A stretch of DNA of 64,000 nt from Hirundichthys speculiger. Lineage: Eukaryota; Chordata; Actinopteri; Beloniformes; Exocoetidae. Made by a program: the position numbers and the translations under genes. The stretch spans positions 1 to 64,000 of the forward strand of contig JAGFBZ010000936.1 of NCBI GenBank assembly GCA_018398805.1. The letters are read 5' to 3'. Shown in pieces: positions 35,040 through 46,867 of this stretch. Under the pieces are notes generated by a model. It saw nothing but the letters and a program-made list of their open reading frames with translations. It did no database searches and was not told the origin of the DNA. Each line of letters starts with the position of its first letter. The stretch's first letter is position 1.

Positions 35040-35570
35040 TTTTCCCCCACTACCACGCCCATGGTGTCTGGCTACACTCTCACCTCCCACCAACTTACAG
35101 TCACTGATCTCCAACAGGTTCCATCGTCTCCATAAAATATAGCCCACCTGTGCGCTCCTACAGCCACTCTTATCACTCTGTGAACCTGCTTCTTCTGGAA
35201 GAAAGGATTCACTACGGCCATTCCCATCCTTTTTACAAAGTCTACCAGCACCTGACCTTCTGCATTCCTATGTTGAATACCGAACCTGCCCACCACTTCC
35301 TAATCTCCTCTGTTGGCCATTGAAGTCACACCAGTCGCCACTCTTTCATCTCTAGGGATACTCTGCATCACTTCATCCACCTCATTCTAGAATTTCTCCT
35401 TTGTCTTCTAACTCACAATCCTACCTGTGGGGAATAACCACTAACCATATTGAACATCACTCCTTCAATCTCTAACTTCAGACTCACACTCTTTTCAACT
35501 CCTCCTAACAAACTCTTCCTTCATGAAAACTCCTACTCCATTTCTCTTTCCATCTAGACTGTGAAAAGAC
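35040..35570 (-). mobile_element. RTE-like LINE, endonuclease fragment
   Basis: The minus strand reads broken pieces of the endonuclease of a fish RTE-like LINE: GRFGIQHRNAEGQVLVDF, MAVVNPFFQKKQ and, in another frame, SDCKLVGGESVARHH. The reverse-transcriptase end of the same kind of element is at 58200-58920. Confidence 0.7.
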
Positions 35571-37146
35571 AGGGAGGGACCAGGTCACTGTCCTGTTCCA
35601 TACTCTCCAGTATGTGTTCATGCGATGCTTCTTTTAATGCACATCACAAGATCAGGGCACAAGACACAAGGGTCACACACTCGGTCTTATGGTAGGGTTG
35701 GAGGTGCTCTCTTTGGTGGAGAACTTTGTAGTGGATGGGTTGCGGCACAGCAGTGTGTCGCTGCCGTCCTTGCCACGCCCCCAACAGCTCCTGCAGTCCC
35801 ATTTTAATGCAATCACCTACTGTTATTCACTTAGTTGGGAGTCACACAGGACTACTGGTAGCACTACTGTTTTCTATCTGGGGAGTTCGAAAACACGCTA
35901 AATCTCACCTTCACGCACCCTAGAAGGTCTTGTGACCTTTGAGGAAAAGGACACTATCAGCTGGAGGTTTCAGCAAAAGAACAAAGCAGGTGTTATATTC
36001 CACTTACTGAGGCTTGTGGATATCGTAGGGATCCAGGGCCATAGAAAACCGGGACACCACACAATAAAGCCCCTCCTCTCGTACTCTACGAGCACTAGGG
36101 GTGTACGACAAGATTTACGACAATCTTGTCGTAAATTGTTCTGAAGCCATTATGGATCACTCAAAGAAGGGTGTGAGTTTCTGAGGGAAAGCTATCTCAA
36201 ATTTGGAGATATTCCTGCCTGAACCTATTTCCGATCTCGAGGAAGGTGAGGGGTTTGCAGGGGCACCACCCCAGAGATGGAAGCCCACGATCTATTGTAG
36301 ATGGGCCATGGGTGGGATGACTGGGACATTTCCTGCTGCAGTCCTGGCTGGAATGGTCCCGGCTGCTGTTTGGGAGGTCTGTGGAAAAGGTATGTAGCTC
36401 AAGTGTTAAAGCAGGTAAAGGCAGATAGGTAGAAAATCAAACTAACACTACAAGAATTACTAAAAAAAAAAGAAAAGAAAAACTCTCCACTTCATTTTAC
36501 CCAATGATCCAATTGATGACATCACCTATATAAAAGACAGGAAATACTGGGCCGGGCCCTCCCACGCTCCTGCACGGTGACTTAGAACAAAGGAACAGAC
36601 AAATGGTTAGTTCCAATGACCAAATTAATACTCCTCAAACCTGCAACTCAATAAACATAATTGAAACTAACATGACTAGGTGTTTTTTTGAACATATGCA
36701 AATGCTTTGACGTTAACTGCAACATACTACTAACACAAACAAATCCGGGATAGAACGTGCAGCAATGTTGCCTAGCAATGACAAATTAAACAAATATAAA
36801 TGTAAAATCTGCTGTACAAGATTAAGTGAAAAGTGGCGACCAAAGCAAGTCTCGCCTACTTTGTCACGAGGTCCCAAAGGCGGCTGCTAAGGTTGATGAG
36901 GATCCTGATGCGGTGGATGGTATGTTCAAAAACATCCGTCCACTTTAGGACAACTGAGTTGTTTGTTTGTCCTACAGGGGGAATCAAAGCTTTAGACGCA
37001 TGGTCACAAATCTATAGAGGAAGCTATTTTTCTTTAATTACCACTAAGTATGCCCCCTATGTATTCTATTTCTTCTTGACAAAGCTGAAATTTACCTCTG
37101 CTAACTTTAACTCTGCTAACTCTGCTAACTGGAATCTCACACAGTT
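35571..37146. other. No gene recognised
   Basis: About 1.6 kb with only short frames. A CTATATAAAAGAC motif near 36527 could be part of an LTR or promoter, but I cannot support either. 34478-35039 is likewise without a recognised feature. Confidence 0.4.
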
Positions 37147-37255
37147 CGTCTATCCATCCATCCATTATCCATACCCATACCCATTTAGTCCTATGCAGGG
37201 TCACAGGGATCTTCGGGAGCCCATACCAGTTCTCTGTGTGAAAGGCAGCATATCT
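37147..37255 (-). mobile_element. SINE/LINE tail fragment
   Basis: (CCAT)n followed by the inverted tail block with changes relative to 37782-38165. Confidence 0.6.
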
Positions 37256-37781
37256 CACACAGTTTGCCTAAGGCTATTTAACATTACCTGGAAAGACTAT
37301 TTTTCTTCTTGCACAGTTTTAGTGCCACCAAAAACAAATGTATCTTCCGCCTCTCATGGTGCAGGAGGAAAATGCACAGCCAATCACACTAGTCATTTGT
37401 GTTTAGGAGGAAGGACTTAAGTAGAGAAGGAGATTCAAGCCTTTGTGAACATCTAGATTAATGAGACACAAACAGGGTGCGCTTTTCTTTGAAGGAACAA
37501 AATTATTGGTGGGGGCAGTTCAATAATTGCTGCATATTGGAGGGGATACGTCTCCCACCCTCCATGCTAATTCTATGCCCATTGATCTTGCCAACACAGT
37601 CTCGTGGTTCATACACCCATCAATAGTTCCAAATATCTCTGCTTGAATGGGTTCAGGCCAGAGGTACAGCCAAAGCGACTATGGCCCTCCAGTTATCCAT
37701 AATGCACATTAATTATTATAAGGACTTTACCTCCATGAAAAAAATTAGTCAAAGAAAATAATATTTTTATTAGGAGTCACG

Positions 37782-38165
37782 GCTGCACGGTGGCTTAGTG
37801 GTTAGCACTGTTGCCTCACAGCTAGAAGGTTCCTGGTTCGAACCTTGGCAGGGGGGGTCTTGGATTGAACCTCGGGGTCTTTCTGTGTGGAGTTTGCATG
37901 TTCTCCCCGTGCTTGCGTGGGTTTCCTCCGGGTACTCCGGCTTCCTCCCACAGTCCAGAGACATGCATGTTAGGTTAATTGATAATTCCAAATTGCCCGT
38001 AGGAGTGAATGTGAGTGTGAACGTTGTGTGTCTGTGTGTGTGACCCTGCGATGGACTGGCAACCTGTCCAGGTGTACCCCTGCCTTTCGCCCGTAGACGG
38101 CTGGGATAGGCTCCAGCAGATCCCTGTGGGGGAAGGGTGAAACGGGTATAGAAAATGGATGGATT
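37782..38165 (+). mobile_element. tRNA-derived SINE, apparently full length
   Basis: The head reads as a tRNA-like pol III promoter: A-box-like GTGGCTTAGTGGTTAGC and B-box GGTTCGAAC. Then come the conserved body ('tctgtgtggagtttgcatgt', 'gtgggtttcctccgggt') and a tail ending in GGATGGATT. A short near-duplication of GAGTCAC flanks it. Partial copies are at 4462, 29051, 31975 and 37147. Confidence 0.85.
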
Positions 38166-39139
38166 TAGAGTCACATAGATGACATTTATGACTTAATATT
38201 TGGAGGGAACTGGGATTGCTAACATCACCAAATACATTAACAGGAGACTCCATTCAACAAATAAATATCACTGAATACAAGCCCATACTCAGTTTAAGCT
38301 GACAATCTTTGAGTTCTATACAACTCTATGGGAGTGTCAACTCTGTCTCTATGGCTCTGATCAGAGTTACACAGCAACAGGTGCATGACACACACAGGAC
38401 ACGTGACCACAGTGGAGCCGTGACTGTTCACGTCTTGATGAGCGATGTCATTTATGTCAATAAACTCACTGAAGGTTTTGCTCTTCATCTGTTCTTTGAG
38501 GTGGACAGATTAAAGTTCCAATCTCAAAGATCTCGATTTTAGTGTTTAAGGTGACACAACAGCAATATGTAATTGTAGGAACTGATATTATTCCAAAGCT
38601 TGTCAGATGTGATATTATTATATTAAATAATCTAATGTAGCACAATGTAGTTATCGTACAGCTGCAGATCCAGTCATTCCTGCTGACATCATATATAGAC
38701 GTATCAGACTGCATGAATCACTCCAGGGTTATTTCAGCATGACTTTATTCCAGGTCAAGGCAAAGTTATTTGTAAAGAACATTTAATGCTAAGAAAGAAA
38801 AGTCAAAGGTATGAAGATGAAAAGAACAGAAAAACAATAAAATAAATAAAAAGACTAGAAATATAGAGAAAACCGGTACAGACAAGTTTAATATAATAAC
38901 CTAAAACTGAAATAAAATAAGTAAAGTGGTGATTGGATTAAAAGCATTTTGAAATAAACCAAGGTATTTCAATTTCATTTTGGTCTATGAAGAGTTGATT
39001 CCACCAGACCGCAACTTAATGAGTCAAACAGTAACAAATAGCATTGCTGTGATGGACAACAAACTAATCAGCTTTAATATTCTAGCACGTCTACACGTAC
39101 ACTACATGGCTAACAAAACCAGTTCTCATTAATACATTT
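38166..39139. other. No gene recognised
   Basis: AT-rich non-coding stretch before the inverted duplication; short frames only. Confidence 0.5.
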
Positions 39140-40016
39140 GGTTTCTGTGTGTATGTTTTTTCCTACAATGTCTCCTAAACCTATAAGTTGTGTCTTGTAC
39201 AGTGTGTTGGAGAGAAAGAAAAATGTCCAGACAGTCAAGCAACCAACTCCTCATTCCAAATATGATTTTCCTAATTTTTTGTGTGTGTGTTTTTGAATTT
39301 CTTTCAACAAATACTGATCTTCTGTTGTTAACTGTGTTGTCTTTTTCTGATGAAATGCACCTGTTTTCTATGAGCATCATAACTGTATATTTTACCAAGT
39401 AGTTGTTGGCCTCATTAGTTTGTTATTCAAATGCATGAATATTCGTCAGAATCCAGCAAATGAGACTTTTCTAACTGGGAGAAAAGTAGTCCAGCAAAAC
39501 ACAACAAACTACCAGAGGTTAAAAACATGATGCTGTCTTATCATTTGCACAACCCTAACCTGAAAGTCGCTGAGTGCAATCAGATACCATTGGTTGAAAA
39601 AAGACCTACGTCTGCTCTCATTAACCTTTATTTTGGCTCTGGATTCTTTATTACTTTTTTTGGAAGAAGAAAACATCAGTATTCTTTTCAACACTGATAT
39701 GTTATTTTAAAACTGTGCTTCATATTAACAAACTTTAGGCTTTAGCATTATACAGATCAAGTTGACAACAAACAGCCCTGTAATGTCTTTGTAGTACGTT
39801 ACATGTGGATTAAGTACAGAGAAAAGGAGAACTGAGAGCTTTAATATGTTCCTCTGAGAACACTTTGATGACATGATGTCTTTCAGTTTTAAATCTAAAA
39901 CTGTTTTGTAAGTAATGACAGAATTTTTCAGAAAAATACCTCAATAGATCCATCAAGTGGTATACTGGATTCTATCTTCATTAACAGAATACAATACAAA
40001 TGAAGTACTTTGATCA

Positions 40017-40586
40017 TTAATTCAATTCAGTGACATACACTGAATTTGGATCCTTTAGACTTGTAGGGTTTGTGTGTCCAACGATGGGACAGTCTGTACG
40101 AGATGCACAAACAAAAGGGAAGTGATCAGAACAGTGTGCATCATTCCACTTCTTAGGTGTGCTCCAGTTGGTGTGAACTCACTCTTCGTGCCCTCGATAA
40201 TTGTTTGGTCCTCGATAATCGTTTGGTTCTCCTGGATTCCAAAATGAAGAGCTGAATTTGGACCCATCAGACCAAAACCATGCTCCTTTATTCACACCGC
40301 CATTGAGTCCGATCCATGTGGGGTTCTCAGCAGGATCAGAGCTTCTTATCAGACATTTGACAAAGTGATGTTCCTCCTCACTGTGGATCGACACCAGGTT
40401 GGCTCCTTGTGACACACAGTAGTGCTCTGCATCGGTCCAGCTCATCGGTGTGGAGATGTACTTGTAGCAGCGGTTGTTGAAGCTGTCCCAGAACATGGGA
40501 CAGCTGCATCGCTTTAGTGCCAGTTCCTGCTCATGTGATGGAGACACGGCATTCAGAGCCAGAACCAACAAGAAGAGGGGCAACAT
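40017..40586 (-). pseudogene. C-type lectin, left-arm copy, nonsense at a conserved cysteine
   Basis: ATG at 40586, good signal peptide and CRD through residue 135, then TGA at 40179-40181 where the sister gene (44434-44943) has TGC for a conserved CRD cysteine. Beyond the TGA the frame stays open through KKWNDAHC and DCPIVG to TAA at 40017-40019, so this is one recent point lesion. An 18-bp in-frame tandem duplication (40191-40226) doubles PN-D/N-YRG in the sugar loop: the EPN motif at 120-122 is followed by a second PNN. There are extra cysteines at 27 and 78. Translation would give a 135-residue truncated lectin lacking WND and three cysteines. A LINE sits just upstream of its TATA box. 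Confidence 0.85.
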
Positions 40587-40685
40587 TTTGAAGATCTCAG
40601 GGCCCAATAATGAGAAGGAGCTGCAGTTTATCTGCACTGGTGGACATCAACAGGAATCCTGCAGAGGCAGATGACCTGCTGTGTT

Positions 40686-40693
40686 CTTTTATA
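40686..40693 (-). promoter_or_regulatory. TATA box of the left-arm lectin
   Basis: TATAAAAG on the minus strand, 100 nt upstream of the ATG. The LINE insertion begins only about 16 bp upstream of it. Confidence 0.7.
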
Positions 40694-40709
40694 ACCCTTA
40701 CAACAGGGA

Positions 40710-41438
40710 AAGAACAGGTCTGATCAGGTCAGGTCAGGTCAGCTCAACTGGCCTGCTACCGGTAACCATGTATCCGGTACCACCTGTGCATGGGTCGGGC
40801 TGCCGGCGACTAAACCGACAACCCCCGCCTTTATGGTGGGGAGGGTGCAACCTGGACATCATTACAGAATGAAAAACAATATCTGTAAAAAGTTCAAGGA
40901 ACTAAACCCAGGGATGCCCCATGGCAGCATCTGGAGGGCGAGGATAGACAGACCTATTCATCGGCCAGCCACTGCAGCAGGAAGGAAATGCCAGCATGTC
41001 TTGACCTGTTTCTTGCCCACTGGTGATCATCTCCTCCCTGCCGAGAGAGTGAACCTGGTCCAGCGAAAGCCAGGATTCACTAAAACCTTCGCTTGCAGTT
41101 CTATGAAAAATGGCAAAAATGACAATTTCTGATACCGGCTCGAACGTCGCCCGGGTTGACAAGGTTCGCGCTGGGTCTCTTCCTCTCCGGAACCCAGTGA
41201 CAGGCTCCCCCGCCAGCTGCTGTACTCGCAACTCTGCAACGGGAAACGAAACCTGGGAAGGCCCAGACTCCGATACAAAGATGTTGCTAAAAGGAACATG
41301 AAATGGAGAAAGATCCCTGTCAACTCATGGCAGACAATCGCATACAACAGAACTGCGTGGAGATCTGTCATTAAACATAAGCCAAAACCATAGACAGTCC
41401 TAGTCGTATCGACTGACTGCAGAGATGATGATGAGATG
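40710..41438 (+). mobile_element. 5'-truncated LINE inserted in a lectin promoter
   Basis: A 729-bp insertion flanked by the 10-bp target duplication ACAACAGGGA (40700-40709 and 41439-41448). The uninterrupted site is in the right arm just above the TATA box. Near its 3' end it reads the C-terminus of a LINE polyprotein (RQLLYSQLCNGKRNLGRPRL, then NRTAWRSVIKHK) and it ends in a GATGATGATGAGATG tail. It separates the lectin's TATA box from its upstream region. Confidence 0.85.
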
Positions 41439-42309
41439 ACAACAGGGATGTCCAGTGTTTGTTTGATAGCATTGGTCAACTTCACAGGTTTACACAACAG
41501 CACCAGTATATGGAAATACACTAGAATATTTAAAGTTGTCCCACAGCTTTTAACTTCATTTGCATTATGTCAAACATTTCTATAACATTAAAAAGAAGCA
41601 CTTTTGACTTTTGTTAAAAATAAACTTGAGCTCAGATACAAATGCTTCAAACATCATTTTGCACCCAATCTTTGTCTGGAGTGATCAGAAAATCTTCACC
41701 CAAGTGGTTTCTCCATCATCTGTTTTTTTCTTTCTTCTTTGACACCTTTTTTTGTTTTCACATATACTTTATACATATACTTACAATATAACTTACAAGG
41801 CTAAATGTAGTAGAAGAATAGAATCCTGGGAAAAGGGTAACAAATAAATTCTCCCATATCAAATAGTGGAATTTCTACCGTAGATGTCGTAAGTGTCTTC
41901 TATATGTGGTCCTCCTACTCGCTTTGGAGGTCAGGAACTGAGATCTCCTCCCAGTTTGACCAGTTCGTGTTCCGTACACAGTTCTGTATAGATCACATAT
42001 AAACCCATTTCAGAAACCACTCATGTTATAGAAATTATAAAACAAAGTCACAGTTAGAATGAGAAGTCAGATAAATTTAACTAGAACCAAACTTGTCTTT
42101 GGTGTATTTATACTCACCTATAGGTCTGTCAGAGACAGAGTACATGCAGGGTGGTCTGTGATGAGTGCTGTAACGAATAGCCTATCCATTACAATAGCAC
42201 TTACCAGCACTTGGATGTACACGGCACTTTATGGGTGCTAAGGACAAAAACACTATATTGCACACAATTGTTTTAAATTATTTATTGAAATGTTTGTTGT
42301 AGGTGGGTC

Positions 42310-43490
42310 CTAGGGTTACCAACCGTCCCGATTTGCCCGGGACATCCCGTTTTTTAGGTGAATTTTATTTGCCCCGTGAAGAACTGCTCTCGTCCCGCAT
42401 TTCAATCATAGTCTTGACAGCATTTTTTAATGGAATGTTTATGAAGCATTTCGTCCAGTGATAGACTGCTGATTGATGACACACTCTAAACAGGGAGTTT
42501 TGATAGGCTACTATGCCCCAAAACTCAAAGTATTTTGTCCAATGATAACAGACTGGTGTATGATGACACATTCTGATCAGGGAACTGTGATAGGCTACGC
42601 CAACTTGCATGTATACATTGCTATGGGAGACGGTTGTAATCAGTGAAGTTTACTGAGGGAAATGGATGAACCAGCTAAAAAAAGAGGCTTTGCAGATAAA
42701 AGGTCGTGGGTTAAAGCCACTACAGACCCTAGAAGAGCATTTTGTACTTTATGCCGCCGCGAGATATCGATTGGCCATGGTGGCGAGCACGACTTATCCC
42801 GTCATGAAGACACAGAGTGTCATAAAAAGGCTCTGCTAGCAAAAGGAGCAAGCAACATCACTTCATTCTTCGCCGCATCTACTGCTGAAATTGACAACAT
42901 TTCTGCAAGCGAGGTGTCCTAAATTTACCACACCATCAAACACGGCCACAGCTATAACAGCGCTGACTGCACCGTGAAATTAAACGGGGCTTTATTTCAA
43001 GACTCGAGTGTCGCTAAGAAGATGCAGTTGGGAAGAACCGAAGCGGAGATGATCACCATGAATGTGTTGGGTCCAAGCACTGTGGGGAAAATAGTCTCCG
43101 ATCTTTCTTCAGGTGATGGTGAGCCCCTTTATTTTTCACTCGCTAGCGATGCCTCTAACAAGGGCAACAGAAAATGTTTCCAGTGTGTGTGAGGTACTTT
43201 TCCACGTCGGATGGCGTAATGTCCAAGTTGTTGGATTTCTACGAAAACAGCGACGAATTTGCGAATGGCACACATAAGGCTCTCCTTTCCTGTCTTGACA
43301 CATATGGTCTTAATGTTGAAAACATCACCGCATATGCCGCCGACAATGCAAATGTTAACTTCAGGAAGCACCATTCTGTCTACAAATTGCTCACCAGCGT
43401 AAACGATGGCATTCTAAAAGCTAACTGCCCGGCCCATGTTGCACACAAGTTGTGTACAACATGCATAATTAATTTCACAAAATTATCCTG
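42310..43490 (+). mobile_element. hAT-type transposase relic with BED-like zinc finger
   Basis: Begins with CTAGGGTTACCAACCGTCC, resembling a hAT end. The frame from ATG 42662 reads a BED-type finger (CTLC, then H and H in LSRHEDTECH), and hits a stop at 42920. It resumes with QDSSVAKKMQLGRTEAEM and YFSLASDASNKGNRK, shifts frame near 43190, then YFSTSDGVMSKLLDFYE, AYAADNANVNF and ANCPAHVAHKLC. Homology ends near 43470. It lies between the arms of the lectin inverted duplication. No right end was found. Confidence 0.8.
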
Positions 43491-44179
43491 AAATTAGTAG
43501 GATTGTGGTCTGGATAAGAAAACATCATCATTTCTGGCATGGGTAGGGTGGCAAGATGTCAGTCTTTTAAATGCCTTAAAATGCAGGAAATTGCATCTAA
43601 GAATCACAAAATTTTAAGAATAAAAGGATAAAGGAACATGAAAAAATGAAAATCCTTTGATAATCACATCTTTGTGTGTCAGTTCAGTGCATATGAAGTG
43701 TAAACTATGGTAGTTAAGACAAAAATATGTCCAAATATACAGGAAATCATCATATTTAAAAAAAAAAAAAGAATATATTTAAAAACACTGAATCAATATG
43801 AATTCATTTTTACTTTCACTGTGACACAATTTTATGATTGTTAAGTTGTTTTTGTTTAAGTTGGACTGATAATTCCAATAAATTGGCTGGAAAACATGAA
43901 CCTCAGCAAATCAGAGGAAGGCCAATGAACTGTGGTTAAACATGGACCCTGTCCTTGTGACAAACTGAAAGAAAACACACATTTGTCCTCAGCTGCACTT
44001 TAATTGCCATAAAATTGGTATGTTAATTAGCTTGCATTTTATTTTATTTTACTTGACTATGTATTTCATTTATTCATTTTTTTATTCCAACATCATAATG
44101 AATATATTTATTCTTCCATCACTTTAATATAACAAGCTAATTTTTTTAAACTAAAGTTAAATGCTTCTTTCTTATTTTA
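43491..44179. other. AT-rich spacer, no gene
   Basis: Non-coding, with poly-A tracts; it lies between the hAT relic and the right arm. 41591-42309 is likewise without a recognised feature. Confidence 0.5.
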
Positions 44180-44326
44180 TATAATGTTTGACATAATGCA
44201 AATGAAGTTATAAGCTGGGACAACTTTAAATATTCTAGTGTATTTCCATATACTGGTGCTGTTGTGTAAACGTGTGAAGTTGACCAATGATATCAAACAA
44301 ACACTGGACGTCCCTGTTGTGAGGGT

Positions 44327-44334
44327 TATAAAAG
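44327..44334 (+). promoter_or_regulatory. TATA box of the right-arm lectin
   Basis: TATAAAAG, 107 nt upstream of the ATG. Confidence 0.75.
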
Positions 44335-44433
44335 AACACAGCAGGTCATCTGCCTCTGCAGGATTCCTGTTGATGTCCACCAGTGCAGATAAACTGCAGC
44401 TCCTTCTCATTATTAGGCCCTGAGATCTTCAAA

Positions 44434-44943
44434 ATGTTGCTCCTCTTCTTGTTGGTTCTGGCTCTGAGTGCCGTGTCTCCATCACATGAGCAGGAACTGG
44501 CACTAAACCGAGGCAGCTGTCCCATGTTCTGGTACAACTTCAAACACCGCTGCTACAAGTACATCTCCACACCGATGAGCTGGACCGATGCAGAGCGCCA
44601 CTGTGTGTCACAAGGAGCCAACCTGGTGTCGATCCACAGTGAGGAAGAAAATAATTTTGTCACACTGCTGATCAAAAACTCTGATCCTGGTGAGAACCCC
44701 ACATGGATCGGACTCACTGATGGTCAGAATGAAGGAGCATGGTTTTGGTCTGATGGGTCCAAATTCAGATCTTCATTTTGGAATCCAGGAGAACCAAACA
44801 ATTATGGAGGGCAGGAAGAGTGCGTTCACACCAACTGGGACTCACCTACGAAATGGAATGACAAAAGCTGTTCTGATAACTACTCTTCTGTTTGTGCATC
44901 TCGTACAGACTGTCCCATCGTTGGAAACACAAATGTTCTTTAA
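44434..44943 (+). CDS. Secreted C-type lectin, right-arm copy
   Basis: Intact single-exon gene for 169 residues, ATG at 44434 (A at -3; the upstream in-frame codon is GTG). Signal peptide is residues 1 to about 15. Cysteines are at 29, 40, 57, 130, 146, 154 and 160, as in the array lectins. WIGL is at 91-94, EPN at 120-122 and WND at 141-143, so Ca2+-dependent mannose-type binding is predicted. It differs clearly from copies B-D (acidic EEEN stretch, SSFWNPGEPNNYGG loop) and has a nine-residue tail (PIVGNTNVL) beyond the last cysteine. It is the only plus-strand lectin and the only intact one of its subfamily here. A soluble mucosal defence role is inferred from the family. Confidence 0.93.
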   Translation: MLLLFLLVLALSAVSPSHEQELALNRGSCPMFWYNFKHRCYKYISTPMSWTDAERHCVSQGANLVSIHSEEENNFVTLLIKNSDPGENPTWIGLTDGQNEGAWFWSDGSKFRSSFWNPGEPNNYGGQEECVHTNWDSPTKWNDKSCSDNYSSVCASRTDCPIVGNTNVL

Positions 44944-44983
44944 CAACTCCCTCTGGATATTTACATGTGATCAAATACATGTT

Positions 44984-44989
44984 AATAAA
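44984..44989 (+). terminator. Polyadenylation signal AATAAA of the right-arm lectin
   Basis: AATAAA about 40 nt past the TAA stop. Confidence 0.75.
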
Positions 44990-45998
44990 AGTGTGCAGTG
45001 ATCCTTTAAACCTGTGAAATAATCACACAATAGTGGGTTTATATATATTAATGTCTTTCAATTTGAACAATATACGAATAGTATTTTACTACTTGCTTAA
45101 AACAAGTATGTTAAACAGTAAAATGTAGACACAAAGATTGTTTTTCACATGCATTTCATAAAAGATCAAAATACTTCATTTGTATTGTCTTCTGTTATTG
45201 AAGATAGAATCCAGTATACCACTTGATGGATCTATTTTAGATTTAAAACTGAAAGACTTCATGTCATCAAAGTGTTCTCAGAGGAACATATTAAAGCTCT
45301 CAGTTCTCCTTTTCTCTGTACTTAATCCACATGTAACGTACTACAAAGACATTACAGGGCTGTTTGTTGTCAACTTGATCTGTATAATGCTAAAGCCTAA
45401 AGTTTGTTCATATGAAGCACAGTTTTAAAATAACATATCACTGTTGAAAAAAATACTGATGTTTTCTTCTTCCAAAAAAAGTAATAAAGAATCCAGAGCC
45501 AAAAAAAATGGTTAATGAGAACAGACTTTGGTCTTTTTTTCAACCAATGGTATCTGATTGCACTCAGCGACTTTCAGGTTAGGGTTGTGCAAATAATAAG
45601 ACAGCATCAGGTTTTTAACCTCTGGTAGTTTGTTGTGTTTTGCTGGACTACTTTTCTCCCAGTTAGAAAAGTCTCATTTGCTGGATTCTGACAAATATTC
45701 ATGCATTTGAATAACAAACTAATGAGGCCAACAACTACTTAGTACAATGTACCATTATGAAGCTCATAGAAAAGAGGTGCATTTCATCAGAAAAAGAAAA
45801 CACAGTTAAGAACAGAAGATCAGTATTTGTTGAAAGAAATAAAAAAAAAAAAAAAAAAAAGCTTGGAAATCCTTATCTGAATGAAGAGTCCGCTGTTTGG
45901 CAACCTGAACACATTTCTTTCTCTTCACCACACTGTACAAACACAACTTAGAGGTTTAGGAGACATTGTAGGAAAACACACTTACACAGAAACCAAGG

Positions 45999-46690
45999 AC
46001 CCGATCTTCTGCCAGATCTGCTATTTAGGGATTTAGGAATAGGATGGGTGTTCCCCCACAAAGAATGCTCCCCCTTGCTAAACCTGCTATCCCACCTGCG
46101 CTACCTGCTATATTATCCATAGGAGTGGTTAGGGCGTTCCACCTGTTAAACCAATCAGTGCGTCAGTAGCCATTACCTTGAAGAGCAGGTTGCGCTACTT
46201 GCAAACCACTATGAAGCGTCTTTTCATCCAGATCGGAGCAGCTCTCGTCCGCAGCTCGTCTGGGACTCTGTTGTAGAGCTTCCTCCTCTTCCTTCCTCCT
46301 CCTCTGCACTGATATATACATATAAATATTTTAACACAGACAATTCCTATTGGCTACCTGAAAGTCCCAGATAGTCGGTGTCCTCCCAGTAAACACGCGC
46401 TGGTCGTCTATGGTTTAACTGGCGAGCAAGCCGTTTAAGACGATCTCTGCCATTTTCTCTGCCAAAGCACACTATTTATACAAGAGTTAATTCGAGAGGT
46501 AGAGCTGTTTGTGCGCGTCCACATGTGACCAGGTGGACGCGCATTGATGCCATTTGGATGCGCTTTTGTACGCGCCGACACACGGGTTGCAAGTTATCGG
46601 GTAGCGGGTAGTCTGACCACTCGCTACCCGCGATCGCAAGAAACTGAGTTTGCGGAAAGGGCAAAAGACACGCCCATTGCCACACCTACA
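45999..46690. mobile_element. Partial, diverged relative of the 19896-21192 element
   Basis: Starts with GGACCCGATCTTCTGCC and shares several blocks with 19896-20320, including 'gtggttagggcgttccacct' and the pyrimidine-rich CTTCCTCCTC stretch. It then has its own small palindrome (GGGTAGCGGGTAGTC / CGCTACCCG near 46600-46630). No right end. Confidence 0.75.
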
Positions 46691-46694
46691 ATTT

Positions 46695-46725
46695 GACATC
46701 AACAGGAATCCTGCAGAGGCAGATG
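46695..46725 (-). repeat. 31-bp exact copy of the lectin leader region
   Basis: Identical over 31 bp to the leader DNA of the left-arm lectin at about 40643-40673, in the same orientation. No lectin sequence lies around it. Confidence 0.85.
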
Positions 46726-46726
46726 T

Positions 46727-46867
46727 GGTGAACATTCCAGATATTATTGATTCTCACTATAAAGTCGATAAAGTTATCGTACATTTTGGCACCAGTGACA
46801 TTTCCAGAGAGCAGTCTGAGGTGTTAAAACTAGACTGTCTTGCTTATTTGCCACTTTCAAAGTTTTA
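46727..46867 (+). mobile_element. Possible LINE ORF1 fragment
   Basis: Reads IPDIIDSHYKVDKVIVHFG, TSDISREQSEVLKLD and then a stop, resembling the esterase-like region carried in ORF1 of some fish LINEs. Short and uncertain. Confidence 0.35.

Larger units (their letters stand above)
39140..41590. repeat. Left arm of a large inverted duplication (lectin pair)
   Basis: Inverted match of 44180-45995, from the GGTTTCTGTGT block at 39140 (ACACAGAAACC at about 45990) to the CATAATGCAAATGAAGTT block at the other end. It is interrupted by the LINE at 40710-41438. Confidence 0.85.
44180..45995. repeat. Right arm of the inverted duplication
   Basis: Counterpart of 39140-41590 without the LINE. A poly-A run at about 45839-45861 is specific to this arm. 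Confidence 0.85.

Noticed and set aside
36833..37420. 195-codon plus-strand frame
   Set aside because: It runs into SINE-tail sequence (37147-37255), has a low-complexity composition, and has no recognisable domain or support.
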